From assembly GCF_009668025.1 (NCBI RefSeq), contig NZ_WJXZ01000001.1, positions 599,004 through 663,003 of the forward strand: a DNA stretch of 64,000 bases. The letters are read 5' to 3'. Each line of letters begins with the position of its first letter. Position 1 is the first letter of the stretch. The notes under the pieces are model-generated. The model saw only the letters and a program-made list of their open reading frames with translations, ran no database searches and had not been told where the DNA came from. Source of the DNA: Larkinella terrae (lineage in GTDB: Bacteria > Bacteroidota > Bacteroidia > Cytophagales > Spirosomataceae). This document shows positions 49,544 through 58,494 of the stretch, one piece after another. The translations under genes were made by a program, and so were the position numbers.

Positions 49544-50896
49544 ATGCATACCCATTCTCTACCGCCCGATCTATTCATTTTTCAGTGTTATGCCGGTCCG
49601 GATGCCGGAAAAACCATTGCCTTATCGCCCCAGTTGCGTTTGCTGTTGGGCAGTGGCAACCAGAGCAGCTACCGACTCGATGATCCGTACGTAGCTGATC
49701 AGCACCTGAATCTGTTTTTTGACGGAAACCAGGTTCAGTTCCACACGGTTGACAATCAATACATTCGACTCAATGGCGCGCCCGGAATGGCCGGAGCGGT
49801 TACGCTTGGAGTTGACAGTCTCCAGATCGGAACGTCCCTCTGGCGATTGACGAAATCGCACCCATCTGCCACTTCCGAAAACCAGTTTGCTGAACCCTAC
49901 CAGCGGTTTTCCAATTTTGCCGGGATCGATCAGCTCGACAAGGATTTTAGCCTGAAAGCCATCTTTGCCCGCATCGGCGAGAAACGAACGGACGACGACA
50001 TCGAAAAAGCGTTTACCGTTGGCACGCGCGAAACCACTCCACCCCTTTCGAGCATCGCTGCCACCTGGCCCCAGCCCTGGCTTTTTGGCCGGATGGCCAC
50101 GGCTTCCTTGCTGATTTTCTGGGGTTTATACATCGGTGCCGCCCAATTCAGTAACATCATCGTCATTCCCGGTTTATTGTTCATCGGTGCATTTGCGGTC
50201 CCGTTTGCCTGCCTGATTTTCTTCTGGGAAATGAACGCGCCCCAGAATGTCTCGCTGTACCAAACCGTCAAACTGCTGTTTACGGGCGGTATTTTATCCA
50301 TTCTGATTTCCCTGCTCTTTTTCAGCAACGTCGGTTTTCTGTCCAGTTGGTTGGGGGCTTCGAGCGCTGGTATTGTGGAAGAATCCGGAAAGCTGCTGAC
50401 GGTTCTGGCACTGATGCGGAACAAGCAGAAATTCCCCTGGATTTTGAACGGTTTACTATTTGGCGCAGCCGTCGGAACAGGCTTTGCCGCCTTTGAATCA
50501 GCGGGTTACGCCTTTGTCGCCTTACTGGAGTATGGTTCAGTCGACGTGGCGCTTGGTAACATCGTGGTGCGGGGCATTATGGCTCCGTTTGGTCACATTA
50601 TCTGGACGGCCATCACGGCGGCTGCGGTCTGGCGACTGAAAGGATTCGGCAAATTTCGGTGGGAATTGTTGCAGGAAAAATCGTTTATCCGGCTCTTTCT
50701 GCTCGTGGTGGTGATGCACATGCTCTGGAATGCGGGTTTCGATCTGCCGCTGCTGCCGTCCATTTTCGGTATTCAATTCAAACACATCCTGCTGGGCGTG
50801 CTCGGCTGGGTCATTGTGCTCAGTTTGATTCAGGAAGGTTTGAAACAGATCAAAAAAGCGCAGCAAGAGGGAACCGGCAGCCCGGTTAGTTACTGA
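49544..50896 (+). CDS. PrsW family intramembrane metalloprotease with FHA-like domain
   Basis: A 450-residue membrane protein. Residues ~10-110 look like a forkhead-associated fold (LRLLLGSGNQSSYRLDDPYV, ADQHLNLFF, QFHTVDNQYIRLNG). Residues ~180-435 contain seven to eight helices with the PrsW motifs: EESGK (~276), FAAFESAGYAF and HIIWTAITAA plus HMLWNAGFD, which supply Glu and His metal ligands. PrsW proteins cleave anti-sigma factors and other membrane substrates. The FHA-like domain suggests phospho-dependent recruitment, but its usual Arg/Ser/His pattern is only partly present. It lies in the slot normally held by gldD. Confidence 0.82.
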   Translation: MHTHSLPPDLFIFQCYAGPDAGKTIALSPQLRLLLGSGNQSSYRLDDPYVADQHLNLFFDGNQVQFHTVDNQYIRLNGAPGMAGAVTLGVDSLQIGTSLWRLTKSHPSATSENQFAEPYQRFSNFAGIDQLDKDFSLKAIFARIGEKRTDDDIEKAFTVGTRETTPPLSSIAATWPQPWLFGRMATASLLIFWGLYIGAAQFSNIIVIPGLLFIGAFAVPFACLIFFWEMNAPQNVSLYQTVKLLFTGGILSILISLLFFSNVGFLSSWLGASSAGIVEESGKLLTVLALMRNKQKFPWILNGLLFGAAVGTGFAAFESAGYAFVALLEYGSVDVALGNIVVRGIMAPFGHIIWTAITAAAVWRLKGFGKFRWELLQEKSFIRLFLLVVVMHMLWNAGFDLPLLPSIFGIQFKHILLGVLGWVIVLSLIQEGLKQIKKAQQEGTGSPVSY

Positions 50897-50917
50897 TCTC
50901 ACAAAAGAGTTATGTGT

Positions 50918-51379
50918 TTACCGCGCTTCATACAGCCGGGAATCGATCAGAAAAGGCTCGTTTTCAATGATTTTGATTTCATCCCGAAAGCCCGGAAAAA
51001 GTGTGTGTATTAAATAATTGGTTGAGCGCGTGATAATGGCCGATGGCACTGAAACCGCTACCGTAGTTGGCTCTATCAACCAATCCAGCAAGTGGTTTTG
51101 CAGCCGATCATATTGCTCATCCGACTGCCAGTCTGCCGGTAAATCCTGTAAAAGGGTGGTTTGTATGCTCCCGGAAATTTCCAGGACCAATAAATGAAAC
51201 CGGGGTATCTTCTTCGGATTAAAATGAACCAGTACTTCTACCAACGCGAGTTCCGGAGTAGCCGCCGTGTATAGAATCGGATACCCCTTCGGATTCCAGC
51301 GCCCACCCGCTTTACGTGCCCCTTCGCCCGATAAAGGATCGGCAATGTATTCACTTTTGTACAGACGGTAAACTAACAT
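50918..51379 (-). CDS. RES domain toxin (NAD+-degrading)
   Basis: A 153-residue RES-family protein. The family-typical residues R (VYRLYKSEY), the GEGARKAGGRWNPKG turn, YTAATPELALVE with conserved Glu, and a later RSTNYLI serine are visible. RES toxins (for example Res/ParT) deplete NAD+ or ADP-ribosylate targets and are neutralised by Xre/ParS antitoxins. The cognate antitoxin gene lies just upstream with a 26-nt gap on the same strand, so this is the second gene of a complete toxin-antitoxin module. Confidence 0.92.
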   Translation of the reverse strand: MLVYRLYKSEYIADPLSGEGARKAGGRWNPKGYPILYTAATPELALVEVLVHFNPKKIPRFHLLVLEISGSIQTTLLQDLPADWQSDEQYDRLQNHLLDWLIEPTTVAVSVPSAIITRSTNYLIHTLFPGFRDEIKIIENEPFLIDSRLYEAR

Positions 51380-51405
51380 AGAAGAGTGTGGAGCAATCTG
51401 TCACA

Positions 51406-51831
51406 TCAGGAGAAAACACCGTGCTCAATGCGCGTTAACACGTCATCGGCCAATGTAAAACCGCTAATCGTATGCAGAAGCTCCAGCGGAGCTTTGTGTT
51501 TCAATTCGCGAAGGGGATGCCTTAGCCAATCGGCCAAATCATCAGCCTGACTATCAAACACTTTTAAGCCATGAGCCGCCAGGTTTTCCAGTAGCAAAAG
51601 CCGCTCGGAAGTTTGCGTATCCAAACGTCCCTCCTGCCGAAACCGGTGTAAAGTTCGTTCGGCTATCTGCAAAATCACTGCCATTTCCTTTAGCGACAAC
51701 CCCAGCAAACGCGCAGCCTGGTCAACCCGGCTCGCGGCAACTCCTTTCTCGGCCTGGTCAATAATGGCAAAACCGGATATGGGATAAAGGGGATAAGCGG
51801 ACTGACCGGATAACTGAGTTGATGTAGCCAT
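51406..51831 (-). CDS. ParS/Xre-MbcA family antitoxin (DUF2384)
   Basis: A 141-residue antitoxin. The N-terminal HTH-like part has VDQAARLLGLSLKEMAVIL and AERTLHRFRQEGRLDTQ, and the DUF2384 domain follows (SERLLLLENLAAHGLKVFDSQ, DLADWLRHPLRELKHKAPLELL). It precedes the RES toxin. The start is the ATG at 51831; a TTG at 51843 is possible. The promoter upstream carries an inverted repeat that it may bind for autoregulation. Confidence 0.9.
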   Translation of the reverse strand: MATSTQLSGQSAYPLYPISGFAIIDQAEKGVAASRVDQAARLLGLSLKEMAVILQIAERTLHRFRQEGRLDTQTSERLLLLENLAAHGLKVFDSQADDLADWLRHPLRELKHKAPLELLHTISGFTLADDVLTRIEHGVFS

Positions 51832-51850
51832 AAGAAAAAACAAGTAGATA

Positions 51851-51881
51851 CAAAGATAACTGTCTTTTTACAATTGATCAA
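51851..51881 (-). promoter_or_regulatory. Promoter of the toxin-antitoxin operon
   Basis: On the minus strand TATCTTTG (complement of 51851-51858) matches TAnnTTTG and TTG (complement of 51879-51881) lies 20 nt upstream, the normal Bacteroidota spacing. Confidence 0.65.
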
Positions 51882-51896
51882 CTGCAAAAAGGCAGT
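51859..51896. promoter_or_regulatory. Inverted repeat in the TA promoter, candidate operator
   Basis: ACTGTCTTTTT (51859-51869) and AAAAAGGCAGT (51886-51896) form a 10-of-11-bp inverted repeat that brackets the region between the -7 and -33 elements, so repressor binding would block the promoter. An inner ACTGC/GCAGT pair overlaps the right half. Confidence 0.6.
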
Positions 51897-52040
51897 CATA
51901 CTTTTTAATGATAAAGAATAGTTAATTTCCACACTTAATTATTCATAGATCGAATTGTAATTAGCAAACAATCAATCGATTAGAATGGACATTCGTGGCT
52001 CAAATGAGTACTTTAGTAACACAACCTAAACGTTTCTTTT

Positions 52041-53600
52041 ATGAAAAGGCAATTGTTGCTTTTATGTGTACTGACCGGTTTTTCGCTGGTGGCATTCGGA
52101 CAGAATGACAAACCGGATTTAGCCGTGGTCAAGAAAATCCGGGAAGAGGGGCTGACGCGCTCCAAAGTGATGGAAACCGCCTTTTACCTGACGGACGTCA
52201 ACGGCCCGCGCCTGCAGGGACCCGGTTTTATGAAAGCCGCCAACTGGTCGAAAAACAAGCTGGCCGAGTGGGGCTTGCAAAACGCGAAACTCGAACCCTG
52301 GGGTGAATGGGGCAAAGGCTGGGCCCTCGAACGCAGCTATCTGGCCATGACGGCTCCGTATTACAAAACCATTATTGCTGTGCCGCGCGCCTGGAGTGGC
52401 GGAACCAACAACCTGCAACAGGCTGATATTCTGTACATCGACGAGTCGGACACGACGGCGCTGGAATCGTACCGCGACAAACTCAAAAACAAAGTCATTC
52501 TGCTTCATCAACCCTTTGCCATCAGCCCTTCTTTTAATCCCGACGCCAGGCGGTTTACCGAAGAAGACCTCGTAAAAATGTCGAAAGATGAATCGGCCGC
52601 CCGTGGCGATTCGTCGTACCGCAGCCTGATTGCGTCCATGCGGACCCGGAATGCGTTCAACCAGAAAATGCGCAAACTGGCCAAACAGGGCGGTGCGCTG
52701 GCGATTCTGAACACCTCGCAACTGAGCAAAGACGGCACGCTGTTCGTCAGCGGTGATTTTGCCAATGCCGCCAGTGGGGTGGCGCACGACGAACTGGCCG
52801 ACCTCACCATTTCGGTGGAAGACTATCTGACGCTGAGCCGGATGGCCAAAGCCGGGATTCCGGTGAAGCTGGAACTGGATGTGAAAACCAAATTTTTCAC
52901 GAACGATACGAAAGGCTACAATGTCATTGCCGAAATACCGGGGTCGGACCCCAAGCTGAAAGATGAAGTAGTGATGCTCGGCGCCCACCTCGACTCGTGG
53001 CATTCGGCCACGGGCGCGACGGACAATGCGGCCGGTTGTTCGGTCATGATGGAAGCCGTTCGGATCATCAAAACGCTGGGATTGAAACCCCGCCGGACGA
53101 TTCGGATCGCGCTCTGGAGCGGAGAAGAGCAGGGTTTACACGGTTCCAAAAATTACGTAACGAAGCATTTCGTTGATCCGGCCAACCCCAGCAAACTCAC
53201 GAAAGAAGGAGAACAACTGGCAGCTTATTTCAACGTCGATAACGGAACCGGTAAAATCCGGGGTATTTACCTGCAGAATAACACGGCGGCCGGACCGATT
53301 TTTGCGCAATGGCTGGAGCCTTTCCACGATTTAGGGGCGGCAACCATCGCTCCCAAAAGCAGTGGAGGAACCGATCACGTGTCGTTTGATCGGGCGGGTC
53401 TGGCCGGTTTTGGCTTTATTCAGGACGGCATCGAGTACAGCACGCGCACGCACCACACGAATATGGACACCTACGATCACCTGATTGCCGACGATCTGAA
53501 GCAGGCATCCACCATTGTAGCCTCGTTTGTGTACAACGCAGCCATGCGCGACCAGAAAATACCGCTGAAAAAAACTACTGTGGGCGACGCGGGTCGCTGA
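52041..53600 (+). CDS. M28 family zinc aminopeptidase, exported
   Basis: A 519-residue secreted metallopeptidase. A signal peptide (LLLLCVLTGFSLVAFG) is followed by a propeptide-like region with an inserted PA domain (~120-270). The catalytic domain (~285-500) has the di-zinc ligands: H and D in GAHLDSWHS, D in TDNAAGC, E-E in WSGEEQGLHG, D in FNVDNGTG and H in GGTDHVSFD. It removes N-terminal amino acids or peptides in the periplasm, and the HXD...D...EE...D...H order is complete. It stands alone; a hairpin follows. Confidence 0.93.
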   Translation: MKRQLLLLCVLTGFSLVAFGQNDKPDLAVVKKIREEGLTRSKVMETAFYLTDVNGPRLQGPGFMKAANWSKNKLAEWGLQNAKLEPWGEWGKGWALERSYLAMTAPYYKTIIAVPRAWSGGTNNLQQADILYIDESDTTALESYRDKLKNKVILLHQPFAISPSFNPDARRFTEEDLVKMSKDESAARGDSSYRSLIASMRTRNAFNQKMRKLAKQGGALAILNTSQLSKDGTLFVSGDFANAASGVAHDELADLTISVEDYLTLSRMAKAGIPVKLELDVKTKFFTNDTKGYNVIAEIPGSDPKLKDEVVMLGAHLDSWHSATGATDNAAGCSVMMEAVRIIKTLGLKPRRTIRIALWSGEEQGLHGSKNYVTKHFVDPANPSKLTKEGEQLAAYFNVDNGTGKIRGIYLQNNTAAGPIFAQWLEPFHDLGAATIAPKSSGGTDHVSFDRAGLAGFGFIQDGIEYSTRTHHTNMDTYDHLIADDLKQASTIVASFVYNAAMRDQKIPLKKTTVGDAGR

Positions 53601-53608
53601 TAAATGCT

Positions 53609-53641
53609 AATCGGGTTGTAAACAATCGTTACAACCCGATT
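53609..53641. terminator. Terminator-type hairpin downstream of the M28 peptidase
   Basis: A perfect 13-bp stem (AATCGGGTTGTAA 53609-53621 with TTACAACCCGATT 53629-53641) with a 7-nt loop lies between convergent genes. The right arm includes the stop codon of the small membrane protein (53629-53631). Confidence 0.75.
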
Positions 53642-53952
53642 ACAATACTTTCAACGAGTAAAATCAGAAAGGCAACGGCCGAAATAATCAGACCCCATTC
53701 TTTGATGCGGGTCAGCAATTTCCGGCTTTCGACCTGGCTTTGAAACAAGCCGATAATGTGTTCAGCAATGTCGGCAGTGGCAAATAAGCTCGCAATTTGC
53801 AGTAAATGCCAGGCGTAATCAAACCCGTCGACCGACTGTTGCCAGACAATGGGTTGAACGAAGAAATAGATCATCAAGATCCATTCCTTGATTCCAAAAC
53901 GGGTAATCCGAAGCTGAATCCGGCCGGCGAGGTTGGTGAAAATCTGTCTCAT
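53629..53952 (-). CDS. Small membrane protein of unknown function
   Basis: A 107-residue protein with two or three hydrophobic segments (~25-42, ~47-62, ~87-104), Trp-rich in the first (KEWILMIYFFVQPIVWQQ). I recognise no family. It is convergent to the M28 peptidase gene and its stop lies in the shared terminator hairpin. Composition agrees with native genes, so I accept it as real with moderate confidence. Confidence 0.6.
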   Translation of the reverse strand: MRQIFTNLAGRIQLRITRFGIKEWILMIYFFVQPIVWQQSVDGFDYAWHLLQIASLFATADIAEHIIGLFQSQVESRKLLTRIKEWGLIISAVAFLILLVESIVIGL

Positions 53953-54057
53953 TCGGGTTGCTTAGTACGATGGGTACTTCAAATTTAGCAAACATCGTGC
54001 AATTTTTTGCAGACCCGGATCACAAAAAAATCCAACTAGCTTTTTTCGCCCTCCTCG

Positions 54058-55041
54058 TTATTTTTTCGTAGGCTGGTGCATCATCAGGGTTTCAATTTCT
54101 TCGGTTACCTGCGCAACCGGCATTTTTTCCGTCAGGTAATAGTGGGTTCCGTTGGGGTCGTCCTGCCAGGAATTGTTGCCGCCGTTGATAACAAACCGAC
54201 CGCGTTTCAGGCCGTAATACGGTTCTACGCCCCGAATCGCGACCAAAACCGCCGTCTGATCCCAGCTCATCCGGCCGTCGTTATCCTGCTTCGCTTTGGG
54301 CATACAGAGGGCAAAAACGTCTTTCACCGGGCTTTTCAACGCTTGATTAGCCACCAGCCGCGGACCGGTTTTGATTTGTTTTCCGATTTCAAAACCGCTG
54401 AAAATAACCGGCGTCGGCCAGTTGGCGAACGCCTTTTCGGAAGCCACCGAGTCTTTGTAGACGTTGAATTCCCGCCCTTTCGGAAAAGCACCCGCCATTG
54501 ACACTAGCTCTTTCACCTTCTGTTTCACCAGCGCTTTTCCGTCCAGTTTCGAATACTGATCCGGTTTGGAATCCAGCAGATTGGCCATATTGCTGAGGAA
54601 ACCTACGGTTACGATGGTAACGCTGCCGTTGGGTTGTTTGGCCAGAATCCGGCGGTACGTCGTCACGGCATCGGGCGCGTCGTTGCTCGACTGAATTTTG
54701 TGCGGATAGGTAGCAACGAGCATTTCGGGCCATTTTTGCCAGGCCGGATCCACCACGCCTGGCCCTTTGGTAACGCCAGTTGGCAGGTTCGGACGGCCAA
54801 AGTAGGTGTTCAGCACGTCGATCGTCGGTACCACCAGCTCGTGTTTATTGGAAGCAATCACCGCCAGCGGCCGGGCTTCGCCTTTATCGGCCAGTGCGTG
54901 TAAAACCGCCATTGCGCCTACGTCGTCGTAATCGGGTCCGATGTCGGTATCTAAAATAATGGAAACCGTTTTTTTAGGGCGTTGCTGGGCAGTGGAAACG
55001 AAGGCTGCAGCCACCAGCATCAGGGTCAGGAAGGCTTTCAT
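54058..55041 (-). CDS. Nucleoside hydrolase family protein, exported
   Basis: A 327-residue inosine-uridine preferring nucleoside hydrolase-like protein with a signal peptide (residues 1-18). The Ca2+-binding signature is LDTDIGPDYDDVGA (~33-46), close to the classical DTDxGxDDD, and later VTVGFLSNMANLL, FSGFEIG, SWDQTAVLVAI and the terminal GxHYYL segment are family-typical. It should split N-glycosidic bonds of nucleosides in the periplasm for salvage, although substrate is unproven. It is not paired with other nucleoside genes. Confidence 0.9.
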   Translation of the reverse strand: MKAFLTLMLVAAAFVSTAQQRPKKTVSIILDTDIGPDYDDVGAMAVLHALADKGEARPLAVIASNKHELVVPTIDVLNTYFGRPNLPTGVTKGPGVVDPAWQKWPEMLVATYPHKIQSSNDAPDAVTTYRRILAKQPNGSVTIVTVGFLSNMANLLDSKPDQYSKLDGKALVKQKVKELVSMAGAFPKGREFNVYKDSVASEKAFANWPTPVIFSGFEIGKQIKTGPRLVANQALKSPVKDVFALCMPKAKQDNDGRMSWDQTAVLVAIRGVEPYYGLKRGRFVINGGNNSWQDDPNGTHYYLTEKMPVAQVTEEIETLMMHQPTKK

Positions 55042-55074
55042 CGAAAAGGGTTATTTGCGAACGAATTTCCGAAA

Positions 55075-56178
55075 TTACACCCACAACCCGTCCCCTTTCA
55101 CAAAATTTCTGCACATCGCTTTCACGTCGGCTTCCGAAACCGTCAGGACGTGCGCATTCTGCAATTCCAGGAGTCGTTTACGCTCCAGCGACGACAGGTG
55201 ACCGTCGATGAGAATACTGAAAATAAAAAACCGCTCCAATCCGTGCCGAACGGTGTTCGGGCAGTTGGCCAGTTGTTGCAGCAATAAGTTGTTTCCGGCC
55301 GGAGCTGCTCCCACCGGCTCGGATGAAAACCGGTTGCTAATGGCCTCAACCAGTATGAGATGGGGATAATTATCGGGTTTCGGTGAAACCGCAGCCTGTT
55401 GTAGCACGCCGGGAAGCAATTGCCGGAAGGTCGGTTCGCGCCCAAATTCTTCGGCCAGTTCATTGATAAATTGCCGGATAGTCAGCGGAGCCATCACCCG
55501 GATTTGGGCATGCTTCAGGATGCGAAAAGTCGCCCAGCAAATCCAGCCCACAGTCACCAGCGAACTAATCAGAACGGCCGTAACCGGGGAGACAGCCTCT
55601 CCGCCCCAAAACCGTATCGCCAATTGAAGCATGCCGTTACTGACCAGAATCAACAGCAAAACCGTCAGTAAAAAACCGGACAACGTCCAGGGCAGCAAAG
55701 GCCGGGGAGTCAACCGCAGCCGGAACGAACCGCGCTGATTCGCATTTTCGGCCAGCTGGTTCATGTGCCGGGCGTAAGCCGAATCGTGAAACCGGGGAAA
55801 CTGACACGTCATTTCAATCAGCCGAACCGCACCGGTGTGGAGCAGAATCAAGGCATGAAGCAGCAGGTAAAGGACCAAAACCGCAAACAGAATGCTGATC
55901 AGTGGCCAGTCGCCAAAAGCGGTATGCGTCTCGGCAAACCATTTCGCCCAGAGCACGTGCGGCAGGTAAAACACCCAGATAGCAACCATACTCAGCACCG
56001 AAGCCACCAGCATCGTTGCGCCTTTGATCCGGAAAATAGCCTGCCGTTCCGTTTCGTTCAAAACGAACGGCTCATCGGACGGGTGATCGGTGTGCATGGC
56101 ACGGGCCAGATAGCGAAGTGTAGTCCGGCCTGTGGTGGTCTGGTCGAAATCACCAGTAGAATCGGTTGAGTCGGACAT
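55075..56178 (-). CDS. Hypothetical membrane protein, four helices, C-terminal soluble domain
   Basis: A 367-residue protein. Helices at ~55-78, ~95-120, ~165-190 and ~205-225 are followed by a soluble ~140-residue domain with a short leucine-rich pattern (ERKRLLELQNAHVLTVSEA). The N-terminal region before the first helix is cytoplasmic and acidic (DHPSDEPFVLNETERQAIF). It resembles the LBF_2804-type proteins of Bacteroidota/Leptospira in outline, but I cannot confirm this. Function unknown. Confidence 0.65.
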   Translation of the reverse strand: MSDSTDSTGDFDQTTTGRTTLRYLARAMHTDHPSDEPFVLNETERQAIFRIKGATMLVASVLSMVAIWVFYLPHVLWAKWFAETHTAFGDWPLISILFAVLVLYLLLHALILLHTGAVRLIEMTCQFPRFHDSAYARHMNQLAENANQRGSFRLRLTPRPLLPWTLSGFLLTVLLLILVSNGMLQLAIRFWGGEAVSPVTAVLISSLVTVGWICWATFRILKHAQIRVMAPLTIRQFINELAEEFGREPTFRQLLPGVLQQAAVSPKPDNYPHLILVEAISNRFSSEPVGAAPAGNNLLLQQLANCPNTVRHGLERFFIFSILIDGHLSSLERKRLLELQNAHVLTVSEADVKAMCRNFVKGDGLWV

Positions 56179-56257
56179 GAAAATAACAGCTTGCTTCTAC
56201 TATAACTACATTTGGGGGCAAGCTGTTTTAGGTATCCGCGGCCCGGCTGCTGATTCG

Positions 56258-57556
56258 TTAAACCGGGTATTTCCATTCGCCCCGGTAATCGCGGCTCAGG
56301 AGTTTATTGGCTTCGGCATCGCCCTTGATCAATTCTTTTTCGCCATCCCATTCGACACTCCGTCCCAGCTTATACGACAACATACCCAGCAAGGCCATAT
56401 TGGTAGAACGGTGGCCTACTTCGATGTCGGAAATGGGTAAGGTTTTGGATTTAATAGCTTGCAGGAAATTATCCCAGAGCTGCGCAATGTTCTGATCGTC
56501 TGGCTTGTTCAGTTGCGGATCCTGATGAATGACCGGTTTTTTCGAATCCGCCGGGTAGAACGTCCAGCCGTCGAGCCAGCCCATGTGAAACGTTCCTTCC
56601 GTACCGTAAAAGTAGGTTCCGACGGCCTGCTGCGGGTGTGTTTTTTCGGCATTATTTCCGGCAAACGTGCGGTGTTCCCAGACAGCCGTAAAGCCTTCAA
56701 ATTCGTAACTGGTCACCTGATGGTCGGGTGCGTCGGTATTATCCTCTTTGATGGAGCGGCCGCCGGTGGTAAAGACTTTTTTGGGGTATTTTTCTTCCGT
56801 CCACCACAAAATCTGGTCCATCCAGTGAATGCCCCAGTCGCCGAGTGTGCCGTTGCCGTAATCCAGAAACTGCCGGAAACCGCGTGGGTGCATCGAAGGG
56901 TTGTAAGCCCGCAACGGAGCCGGTCCGCACCAGAAATTCCAGTCCAGTTCTTTCGGAGCTTCCTGATCCGGCACTTTCTGACCCGGTCCGCCCGCGTAAT
57001 GAACGAAGGCCCGCGCCATACCGATTTTACCCGCTTTCCCCGACTTCAGAAACTCCATCCCGGAAACGTTGTGCGGAGAAACCCGCCGGTGCGTTCCAAC
57101 CTGGCACACTTTCCCGGTTGCCCGCGCCGTCCGGACCATCGCCCGGCCTTCCTTGATCGTATGTCCGACCGGTTTTTCCACGTAGACGTGTGCGCCCTGC
57201 TTCATGGCTTCGATGGCAATGAGCGGATGCCAGTGGTCGGGAGTGGCCACAATCACGATCTCCGGTTTTTCACGGGCGAGCATTTCGCGGAAATCACCGT
57301 ACATTTTCGGCTTATCGCTGGTCAGTTTGCTGAATTCTGCCGTGGTTTTGGCCAGTTGCCGCTGATCGACGTCACAAAGGGCCACCAGCTTCGATTGTCC
57401 GGCCTGCATGGCGCACCGCAGAATGTTATTGCCCCACCAGCCCGCTCCGACCAGGGCCGTGCGGTAGGTCGATTGCTGCGCGAGGGTAATGAGCGGGCGA
57501 GTGACGACCGCTGCACCGGCCAGCGCCGATGTTTTCAAAAACTCAGAACGGTTCAT
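56258..57556 (-). CDS. Gfo/Idh/MocA family oxidoreductase, exported
   Basis: A 432-residue NAD(P)-dependent sugar oxidoreductase-like protein. It begins with a hydrophobic signal of the Tat-like type (MNRSEFLKTSALAGAAVVTRP), frequent in this phylum. The Rossmann motif is VGAGWWGNNI, and EKPVGHTI carries the EKP motif with the catalytic Lys; GNGTLGDWGIHWMDQI is the second-domain signature with the active-site Asp and His. It may act on exported sugars or inositol-like compounds. It is divergent from ubiE. Confidence 0.9.
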   Translation of the reverse strand: MNRSEFLKTSALAGAAVVTRPLITLAQQSTYRTALVGAGWWGNNILRCAMQAGQSKLVALCDVDQRQLAKTTAEFSKLTSDKPKMYGDFREMLAREKPEIVIVATPDHWHPLIAIEAMKQGAHVYVEKPVGHTIKEGRAMVRTARATGKVCQVGTHRRVSPHNVSGMEFLKSGKAGKIGMARAFVHYAGGPGQKVPDQEAPKELDWNFWCGPAPLRAYNPSMHPRGFRQFLDYGNGTLGDWGIHWMDQILWWTEEKYPKKVFTTGGRSIKEDNTDAPDHQVTSYEFEGFTAVWEHRTFAGNNAEKTHPQQAVGTYFYGTEGTFHMGWLDGWTFYPADSKKPVIHQDPQLNKPDDQNIAQLWDNFLQAIKSKTLPISDIEVGHRSTNMALLGMLSYKLGRSVEWDGEKELIKGDAEANKLLSRDYRGEWKYPV

Positions 57557-57632
57557 AACAATGAAGGGAAGAAATAGTCCGTGAAAACTACGGAATCTGG
57601 CAGCGAATCACAAACTTTCTGACAAAGGGCCG

Positions 57633-57640
57633 TACCTTTG
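57633..57640 (+). promoter_or_regulatory. Putative ubiE promoter -7 element
   Basis: TACCTTTG matches TAnnTTTG. It lies 128 nt before the ubiE ATG, so the family C hairpin that follows would be in the 5' leader of the ubiE-porT mRNA. Confidence 0.55.
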
Positions 57641-57649
57641 TTATCTATG

Positions 57650-57740
57650 GTTCCAATGGTTGGATGGTTAAAAATGGTTGAATGGTTCCAATGGTCCGTT
57701 ATTCGCTCTTTTAACCATCTTCCCCTTTTTAACCATCCAA
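57650..57740. repeat. Intergenic inverted repeat, family C (in ubiE leader)
   Basis: Degenerate ATGGTTGGA/ATGGTTGAA words (57647-57696) pair with AACCATC words. The arms TTGGATGGTTAAAAA (57660-57674) and TTTTTAACCATCCAA (57726-57740) are perfectly complementary over 15 nt with a 51-nt interval. The same word occurs at 3006-3055 and 44986-45096. Confidence 0.78.
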
Positions 57741-57768
57741 CATTCTGAAATTTTTCAGCCTAAAGGTT

Positions 57769-58494
57769 ATGGCCGTCGTTCCTTACAAAGATAAAAATAC
57801 CAGCAAGCGCGAGCAGGTCGAAGAGATGTTCGATTCGATTTCGCCGAAATACGACTTGCTGAACCACCTTCTCAGCGCCGGAATCGACATCAGCTGGCGG
57901 AAGAAAGCCATTCGGTTGCTGCAGCCGCTGGCGCCCAGACAAATCCTCGACATTGCGACCGGCACGGGTGATTTTGCCATCGAAGCCCTGAAGCTGAATC
58001 CCGAGAAAATAACCGGTGTCGACATTTCGGAAGGTATGCTGGCCATTGGTCGGGAAAAAATCCAAAAACTCGGCGTTGCGGACAAAATCGAGCTTCGCTC
58101 CGGCGATTCGGAAAGATTGCCCTTTGCGGACAATGTTTTCGACGCCGTCATCGTTTCGTTTGGTGTACGCAATTTTGAAAATCTGCTCAAAGGGCTGACC
58201 GACATGCACCGCGTTACGCGGCCGGGTGGCACCTGTCTGGTTCTGGAGTTTTCGAAACCGCGCCAATTTCCATTCAAGCAATTTTTTAGTTTTTATACGA
58301 ATCGTTTTCTGCCGTTGATTGGCCGGTTGGTGTCGAAAGATGCTTCTGCCTACACGTATCTGCCCGAGTCGATGCAGGCGTTTCCGGACGGACCTGATTT
58401 CATCCGGGTTCTCGAGCAGGCAGGATTTACGCAAACACAATGGATACCTCTTACATTTGGCATTTGCTCTATTTACATCGGAAAAAAAGTCTAG
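57769..58494 (+). CDS. ubiE: Demethylmenaquinone methyltransferase
   Basis: A 241-residue SAM-dependent methyltransferase that completes menaquinone synthesis. The SAM-binding core LDIATGTGDFAIEAL (~65-79), the family signature YDLLNHLLSAGIDISWR and RVTRPGGTCLVLEFSKP are visible. The porT-like gene starts inside its 3' end (overlap 55 nt), a coupling common in this phylum. MenG is the equivalent name in menaquinone-only organisms. Confidence 0.95.
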   Translation: MAVVPYKDKNTSKREQVEEMFDSISPKYDLLNHLLSAGIDISWRKKAIRLLQPLAPRQILDIATGTGDFAIEALKLNPEKITGVDISEGMLAIGREKIQKLGVADKIELRSGDSERLPFADNVFDAVIVSFGVRNFENLLKGLTDMHRVTRPGGTCLVLEFSKPRQFPFKQFFSFYTNRFLPLIGRLVSKDASAYTYLPESMQAFPDGPDFIRVLEQAGFTQTQWIPLTFGICSIYIGKKV

